Shown here: positions 15,416-16,101 of the stretch, piece by piece
Numbering within the stretch: the first letter of the stretch is position 1
How the letters are laid out: the number at the start of each line of letters is the position of its first letter
Assembly: GCA_012971835.1 (NCBI GenBank)
Contig: JAAZFR010000024.1
Span: 1-16,101 of the forward strand
DNA: 16,101 nucleotides
DNA from: Erysipelotrichia bacterium
Lineage (GTDB): Bacteria; Bacillota_I; Bacilli_A; RFN20; CAG-826
Direction: 5' to 3'
Made by a program: the position numbers and the translations under genes
Notes under the pieces: model-generated
Seen by the model: the letters and a program-made list of their open reading frames with translations, nothing else
What the model was told of the DNA's origin: nothing
The model's database searches: none

Positions 15416-15715
15416 GTGCTTACGAATTTAAAAATTGCCAGAATAAAAAAGGGTCTTAAACAAAAAGAATTAGCGGCTCTTTTAAGTGTAAGCGATAAAA
15501 CGATTAGTAATTACGAAGCCGGTGTTCGCGAACCGGATGTCAAAACGCTTATTAAACTTGCGAAAATTCTTAATGTCAGCACCGACTATCTTATCGGTAT
15601 CGAACAAAAAACTCTTGTTGAACAAGTTAAGGATCAAATCCATAATTTAGATCGAGAAGAATTAATTGCTTTAGTAAATGACTATCTAGAAGTTATCGAG
15701 AAAATTAAACAATAA
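15416..15715 (+). CDS. XRE-family helix-turn-helix transcriptional regulator
   Basis: A 99-residue DNA-binding protein and the only plus-strand gene. Residues 5-60 form an HTH_3 domain of the Cro/C1 type: KIARIKKGLKQKELAALL, then the recognition helix SDKTISNYEAG (26-36), then EPDVKTLIKLAKILNVSTDYLIG. The rest (66-99) looks like a single helix that could mediate dimerisation; there is no ligand domain or peptidase motif. The start is GTG at 15416. An upstream in-frame stop (15371) and the domain's usual N-terminus leave little choice, and no Shine-Dalgarno sequence is present. It ends directly against the recA stop, converging with no spacer. It may act on the repeats at 15303-15342 or on the divergent rny side. 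The target is not known. Confidence 0.9.
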   Translation: MLTNLKIARIKKGLKQKELAALLSVSDKTISNYEAGVREPDVKTLIKLAKILNVSTDYLIGIEQKTLVEQVKDQIHNLDREELIALVNDYLEVIEKIKQ

Positions 15716-16101
15716 CTAACTAACAATACCGGTTTTAAGTTTAGAAACGAGATCATTAAATATTGTCTCGTTATTCTTTAAGAATTCTTTAGCTGTTTCG
15801 CGACCTTGTCCAATTCGCTCGCCATTATATTCATACCATGAACCTGATTTTTTGATTAAGCCCATGTCGATTGATAAGTCGAGAACTTCGCCTTCCTTGG
15901 AAATGCCTTTACCATAAACGATATCGACTTTGCATGATTTAAATGGCGGGGCGACTTTATTTTTAACAATTTTAACATTGACGGTATTACCGACAATGTC
16001 GTTTCCATCTTTTATTGCTTCAGAGCGGCGAATATCAATTCGGACGGAGGCATAAAATTTCAAAGCCCTTCCTCCACTTGTCGTTTCGGGGTTGCCATAA
16101 A
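15716..16101 (-). CDS. recA: Recombinase RecA, C-terminal part (5' end outside the window)
   Basis: RecA forms filaments on single-stranded DNA for strand exchange and SOS induction. The frame runs to the window edge and gives 127 residues. It begins [20 protein letters not shown], the core-end signature next to the L2 region. Then come [26 protein letters not shown] and the C-terminal domain with [16 protein letters not shown]. The protein stops soon after the last helix (SKLKTGIVS) and lacks the acidic tail of E. coli or B. subtilis RecA. The stop (15718-15716) abuts the stop of the convergent XRE gene with no terminator between. The recA-rny neighbourhood is the Bacillus order with the XRE gene inserted. 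An internal TTG at 16063 is not the start. Confidence 0.98.
   Translation of the reverse strand, partial: YGNPETTSGGRALKFYASVRIDIRRSEAIKDGNDIVGNTVNVKIVKNKVAPPFKSCKVDIVYGKGISKEGEVLDLSIDMGLIKKSGSWYEYNGERIGQGRETAKEFLKNNETIFNDLVSKLKTGIVS

Noticed and set aside
15716..16063. A separate small gene starting at TTG 16063
   Set aside because: The frame continues upstream to the window edge with the canonical RecA signature NPETT, so this is the 3' part of recA.
1..16101. Mycoplasma-type code (TGA as Trp)
   Set aside because: Trp positions in conserved motifs use TGG, and TGA ends genes such as miaB at expected lengths.
1..16101. Mobile elements, CRISPR arrays or phage genes
   Set aside because: No transposase, integrase, terminal inverted repeats or spaced repeat array was seen. 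The genes are of a core housekeeping type.

Overview
This AT-rich window comes from a Gram-positive-type bacterium, most likely the class Bacilli in the broad sense (Erysipelotrichales, RF39 or Acholeplasma-related lineages). Three things point there: the RNase Y / YmdB / MiaB / YmcA block and the ispF-gltX pair have Bacillus-type gene order, RNase Y is present, and genes are tightly packed with small overlaps. TGG is used for Trp and TGA as a stop, so this is not a TGA=Trp mycoplasma. No rRNA, tRNA, CRISPR array, transposase or phage gene was seen. Every gene except one lies on the minus strand, so the layout below runs from high to low coordinates.

Right end (16101-14975): the 3' part of recA runs in from the window edge and abuts, with no gap, a convergent small XRE-family regulator on the plus strand. 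A 441-bp non-coding stretch full of short palindromes and repeats separates that regulator from rny.

Centre right (14974-9272): a six-gene RNA-metabolism cluster, rny (RNase Y), ymdB, miaB, a YmcA/RicA-like protein, miaA and tcdA, mostly overlapping or nearly so. Three of the six (MiaA, MiaB, TcdA) act on adenosine 37 of tRNA. RNase Y and the YmcA-like protein belong to mRNA processing.

Centre (9220-2430): fhs (formate-tetrahydrofolate ligase), a DUF951 zinc-ribbon-like protein and a three-gene MacB/FtsX-type ABC exporter. The exporter has a stand-alone ATPase, a 461-residue permease, and a 945-residue fusion of ATPase and permease with an unusually large extracytoplasmic region.

Left (2351-1): a cold-shock protein with a clear intrinsic terminator, then ychF, ispF and the start of a gene translationally coupled to ispF. 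That last gene sits where gltX is expected and aligns without gaps to the N-terminus of glutamyl-tRNA synthetase. Its HIGH motif and glutamate-binding signatures have been replaced while the frame stays open for 144 codons. This apparent aminoacyl-tRNA synthetase pseudoenzyme is the most unusual item in the window. Other oddities are a Walker A Thr-to-Asp change in MiaA, a cysteine-free short YmcA-like protein, a RecA without an acidic tail, and a possibly leaderless XRE gene beside heptamer repeats.
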